Part shown: in pieces, positions 61,180 through 64,000 of the stretch
How the letters are laid out: the number at the start of each line of letters is the position of its first letter
Position numbering within the stretch: the stretch's first letter is position 1
NCBI RefSeq assembly: GCF_026712185.1
Contig: NZ_JAPPUX010000005.1
Span: forward strand, 62,001 to 126,000
Direction: 5' to 3'
Source: Nocardioides pini
GTDB lineage: Bacteria > Actinomycetota > Actinomycetes > Propionibacteriales > Nocardioidaceae
Length of the DNA stretch: 64,000 nt
Program-made: the position numbers and the translations under genes
The notes under the pieces: model-generated
What the model was told of the DNA's origin: nothing
Seen by the model: the letters and a program-made list of their open reading frames with translations, nothing else
The model's database searches: none

Positions 61180-61193
61180 GGTTTCTGCGGGGG

Positions 61194-62003
61194 TCAGTCA
61201 CCCACGCGTCGCAGCCGGGTGCCGGCCGGGGGGATCGAGGCGGCGTCGCGGAACGACTCACCCACCAGCACCGGCACGACCTCGCTGACGTCGTGCTGGG
61301 CCGCGATCTCCACGTCGGCCACGAAGCCGGCCTCGGTCAGCTCGCGCCCGCCGGCGCAGTGGAGCAGGTCGTGGGGCAGCACCGCCGCCTGCCAGGCGGC
61401 GATCGCCATCCGCGCCTCGGGGCTGGCGCTGGCCTCGGCCTCCGCGTCGATCGCGGCCAGGACGGCACCGGCACCCCAGAGGTCCTCGGCCGCCGGCCTC
61501 AGGCTGTCGTCGTACCACCGCTCCCCCGCGGGTACGACGACCACGCTGGCGCCGTCGGCGACCCGCGGGCCCAGCCACCGGGCGACCGCACCGGCGTTGC
61601 GCAGGCACGCGCCGACGACCTGGGCGCCGGACTCCGCGAGCGCGAACGCGATCGTCGAGCCGTTGGGCGAGGGCAGGACGAGGCGCTGGACGCCCTCGAC
61701 CTCCGCGAGGCTGGCCGGCGAGAGGGACACGTGGCGCGCGTCGCCGCGCGACATCGCCTCGAACCGGCCGACGGCGAGCGTGGCGCCGTGGCGCAGGGCG
61801 TGCTCGGCGGCGCGGGAGTCCTTCCAGCGGAACGGGAAGACCTCGATGCCGCGCTCCAGCGCGACGGTGAGCGTCGTGGTGAAGGACAGGACGTCGACCA
61901 CGACGGCGTAGTCGGCCGGCACCGCCTCGGCACCGGTCGGCCCCCACTCCATGCGGAGCCGGTAGGTCGACTGGTCGTGTCCGGGCAGCGTCACGCGAGC
62001 CAT
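61194..62003 (-). CDS. comB: 2-phosphosulfolactate phosphatase-like protein (ComB family)
   Basis: 269 residues: VVVDVLSFTTTLTVALERG, FPFRWKDSRAAEHAL, LVLPSPNGSTIAFALAES and GACLRNAGAVARWLG match the ComB family of Mg-dependent phosphatases known from coenzyme M synthesis. Actinobacteria do not make coenzyme M in general, so its physiological substrate here is uncertain. ATG 62003. It ends upstream of the SGNH promoter. Confidence 0.85.
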   Translation of the reverse strand: MARVTLPGHDQSTYRLRMEWGPTGAEAVPADYAVVVDVLSFTTTLTVALERGIEVFPFRWKDSRAAEHALRHGATLAVGRFEAMSRGDARHVSLSPASLAEVEGVQRLVLPSPNGSTIAFALAESGAQVVGACLRNAGAVARWLGPRVADGASVVVVPAGERWYDDSLRPAAEDLWGAGAVLAAIDAEAEASASPEARMAIAAWQAAVLPHDLLHCAGGRELTEAGFVADVEIAAQHDVSEVVPVLVGESFRDAASIPPAGTRLRRVGD

Positions 62004-62030
62004 TCAACAACCCCGGCAAACCGTGGCCGG

Positions 62031-62489
62031 TCAGTCCGGGACGTTGGGCACCACGAGCACCGGGACGCCCGCGTGGCGCACGACCTGGGTGGCCGTCGAG
62101 CCGAAGCGGAGGCCACGGAACCCACCGGCCCCCCGGGTGCCGACGACGAGCATCTCCGCGTGCGCGGCGGCGTCGATGAGGCATTCGGTGGTCTGACCGC
62201 GCAGGGCGTAGAGCTGGAGGTCGAGGTCGTCACCCAGCCCGGCCGACGCGCAGTCGGCCTTGAGGTCGGCGATGACCGCCTGCTCGAACTCCGCGAACGG
62301 CGGGACGTAGCCGCCGACCATCGAGTCGGGCCGGGGCGCGGTGGCGAGGTTCCACACGCGCACCACGTGGAGGGTCACCCCGAGGCGTTGGGCGAGGTCG
62401 GCCGCCCGGCGCACGACCGCGCCCGACGCACGCGAGCCGTCGTGCCCGACGACGATCCCCCCGGTGATGTGGGCTTCTCTCCTGACCAT
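62031..62489 (-). CDS. Universal stress protein (UspA-like)
   Basis: 152 residues, single Usp domain. It starts GGIVVGHDGSRASGAVVRRA and ends with the ATP-binding motif VVGTRGAGGFRGLRFGSTA (G-2x-G-9x-G-S/T pattern) then VPVLVVP. It binds ATP in many family members. ATG 62489 has TACGAT 5 nt upstream (62495-62500). Confidence 0.93.
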   Translation of the reverse strand: MVRREAHITGGIVVGHDGSRASGAVVRRAADLAQRLGVTLHVVRVWNLATAPRPDSMVGGYVPPFAEFEQAVIADLKADCASAGLGDDLDLQLYALRGQTTECLIDAAAHAEMLVVGTRGAGGFRGLRFGSTATQVVRHAGVPVLVVPNVPD

Positions 62490-62562
62490 GCTCCATCGTA
62501 GGAAGCCCCCGGGCCGGGCGACAGGGGTCGAAGGTCCCGACCGGCGCCCGTGCCCGACGCGG

Positions 62563-64000
62563 TCACCAGATCCGGACGCGACCCTCCGGCTCGAGCCACA
62601 GGCCGTCGCCCGGCTGCGTCTCGAAGACCTCGTGGAACTCGTCGAGGTTGCGCACGATGTTGGCGCGGAACTCGGCCGGGCTGTGCGGGTCGATGGTGAG
62701 GTACTGGAGCTCCTGCTCCTTGCGACGCTTGGTGCGCCAGACGTGGCTCCAGTTGAGGAACAGCGTGCGGCGGTCCTCGACCGAGGCCTCGCCGCCCTGG
62801 CTGATGACGAACGCCTTGTGGGCGATCGTGAGCCCGCCGAGGTCGCCGATGTTCTCGCCGACGGTGAGGCTGCCGTTGACGTGCTCGCCCGGCAGGTTGC
62901 GCGGCTCGAAGGCGTCGTACTGCGAGATGAGTGCCTGCGACTTCGCCTCGAACGCGGACTTGTCGTCGGCGGTCCACCAGTCCTGGAGGTTGCCGTCGCC
63001 GTCGTACTGGGCGCCCTGGTCGTCGAAGCCGTGGCCGATCTCGTGGCCGATGACCGCGCCGATGCCGCCGTAGTTCTCGGCGTCCTCGGCGTCGGGGCTG
63101 AAGAACGGCGGCTGGAGGATGGCGGCCGGGAAGCAGATCTCGTTGGTGCCCGGGTGGTAGTAGGCGTTGACCGTCTGCGGGAGCATCAGCCACTCGTCGC
63201 GGTCGACCGGCTGGCCGACCTTCGCGAGCTGCCGGTCGGTCTCGAACGCCGACGCGGAGGCGACGTTGCCCATCAGGTCGTCGGCGGAGACGGTGAGCGA
63301 GGAGTAGTCGCGGAACTCCGTCGGGTAGCCGATCTTGGGGTAGAAGCGGTCGAGCTTGTCGTACGCCTTCTGCTTGGTGTCGTCACCCATCCAGTCGAGC
63401 GCCTCGATCGAGCGCCGGTAGGCGGTGACGAGGTTGGCGACCAGCTCGTCCATCATCTGCTTGGAGCTCGGCGGGAAGTGCCGGTCGACGTAGACCTTGC
63501 CGACGGCCTCGCCGATCGCGCCCTCGACGAAGTCGACGCCGCGCTTCCAGCGGGCCCGCAGCTCCGGGGTGCCGTTGAGGGTGCGGCCGTAGAAGTCGAA
63601 GTTGGCCTCGACGAACGCGTCGGGCAGGTAGGGCGCGGAGCTGCGCACGACACGGACGTGCAGGATGTCGTGCCACGTCTCGATGGGCGTCTCCTCCAGC
63701 ACGGTCGACAGGTGGGAGAAGAAGTCGGGCTGCATGACGATCGAGCGGCGCAGCGTCTCCTCGGTGCCGCCCAGGCCGGTGACGTAGGTGACCCAGTCGA
63801 AGGCGGGGCAGAGCTCGCGCAGCTCCTCCAGGCTCCGGTGGTTGGTCGTCTTCTGGACGTCGCGGGTCTCCGCGGCCTCCCAGTGGCCCTCGGCCAGCCG
63901 GGTCTCGTAGGCCAGCACCCGCGCCGCCGCGCCCTCGGGGTCCTCGTGCTCGCTTAGGGTGAGCAGCGTCGTCAGGTAGGCGAGGTACTTCTCGCGGATC
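62563..64000 (-). CDS. M13-family metallopeptidase, C-terminal part (runs off window)
   Basis: About 479 C-terminal residues of a neprilysin/PepO-like zinc endopeptidase that would be about 650 long. The zinc motif VIGHEIGHGFDDQGAQYD, the substrate-anchoring NAYYHPGTNEICFPAAI and the third ligand region VGENIGDLGG are present. The reading frame stays open to 64000; the start lies beyond the window. GTG 63918 is an internal codon. Hydrolyses small peptides; membrane anchoring cannot be judged here. Confidence 0.95.
   Translation of the reverse strand, partial: IREKYLAYLTTLLTLSEHEDPEGAAARVLAYETRLAEGHWEAAETRDVQKTTNHRSLEELRELCPAFDWVTYVTGLGGTEETLRRSIVMQPDFFSHLSTVLEETPIETWHDILHVRVVRSSAPYLPDAFVEANFDFYGRTLNGTPELRARWKRGVDFVEGAIGEAVGKVYVDRHFPPSSKQMMDELVANLVTAYRRSIEALDWMGDDTKQKAYDKLDRFYPKIGYPTEFRDYSSLTVSADDLMGNVASASAFETDRQLAKVGQPVDRDEWLMLPQTVNAYYHPGTNEICFPAAILQPPFFSPDAEDAENYGGIGAVIGHEIGHGFDDQGAQYDGDGNLQDWWTADDKSAFEAKSQALISQYDAFEPRNLPGEHVNGSLTVGENIGDLGGLTIAHKAFVISQGGEASVEDRRTLFLNWSHVWRTKRRKEQELQYLTIDPHSPAEFRANIVRNLDEFHEVFETQPGDGLWLEPEGRVRIW

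Overview
The window is very GC-rich actinobacterial chromosome, most probably from a Nocardioides-like member of the Nocardioidaceae. That placement is an inference from gene content: a Bpa-type proteasome activator, DUF4446, DUF5926 and DUF6457 proteins, a biotin-dependent acyl-CoA carboxylase under a TetR regulator, and an ECF42-type sigma factor. Promoter architecture agrees. About thirty genes start with ATG or GTG placed 6 or 7 nt after a (T/N)AnnnT -10 hexamer, which is the signature of leaderless transcription. Other genes have ordinary Shine-Dalgarno sequences or are translationally coupled through GTGA/ATGA overlaps. No rRNA, tRNA, CRISPR array, prophage or transposase is visible, so this is chromosomal backbone with a few idiosyncratic elements.

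Layout, left to right. 0-9 kb: the end of a TetR regulator and an MMPL exporter, a HAD phosphatase, then a metal/redox block (ChrA chromate transporter, small membrane protein, CDF metal exporter, VKOR, ArsR regulator, FetB-like permease). The ArsR gene and the CDF promoter carry the same 18-bp palindromic operator. 9-17 kb: MFS exporter, small kinase, aldo/keto reductase, biotinyl-domain protein, nitrilase, MobA-like transferase with a DUF6457 partner, quinone oxidoreductase and Bpa. 17-24 kb: two tandem secreted CxC (TIMP/NTR-like) proteins, a HAD-DUF1905-HAD-SerS cluster, and a PAP2-lipid kinase fusion. 24-33 kb: PheA, a GDT1-like transporter, a DUF6058-GNAT fusion, arginine deiminase, a cyclic-nucleotide-binding protein with an adenylate cyclase, and small metabolic or unknown genes. 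33-41 kb: a broken LysE gene, TerC behind a yybP-ykoY (manganese) riboswitch, a flavin disulfide reductase, an AAA ATPase, an Fpg glycosylase and Aat. 41-45 kb: three overlapping sulfotransferase-family genes, the middle one without its PAPS-binding loop. 45-50 kb: a leucine-catabolism operon (carboxylase beta, carboxylase alpha, HMG-CoA lyase) divergent from its probable TetR repressor, with matching operators at both promoters. 50-64 kb: SWIM protein with SNF2 helicase, DHA2 exporter, DGPF protein with ECF42 sigma factor behind a matching ECF42 promoter, RecQ-phosphoribosyltransferase fusion, SGNH hydrolase, ComB-like phosphatase, UspA and a truncated M13 peptidase.

The least explained element is a family of 42-44 bp intergenic palindromes: one copy at 55787-55830 and three in tandem at 57576-57743, with ends GCGTCAT/ATGACGC and a conserved GC-rich core. 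A hairpin at 3097-3141 may be a distant relative. Several other intergenic hairpins, most of them downstream of genes, lack U-tracts and probably act as terminators.
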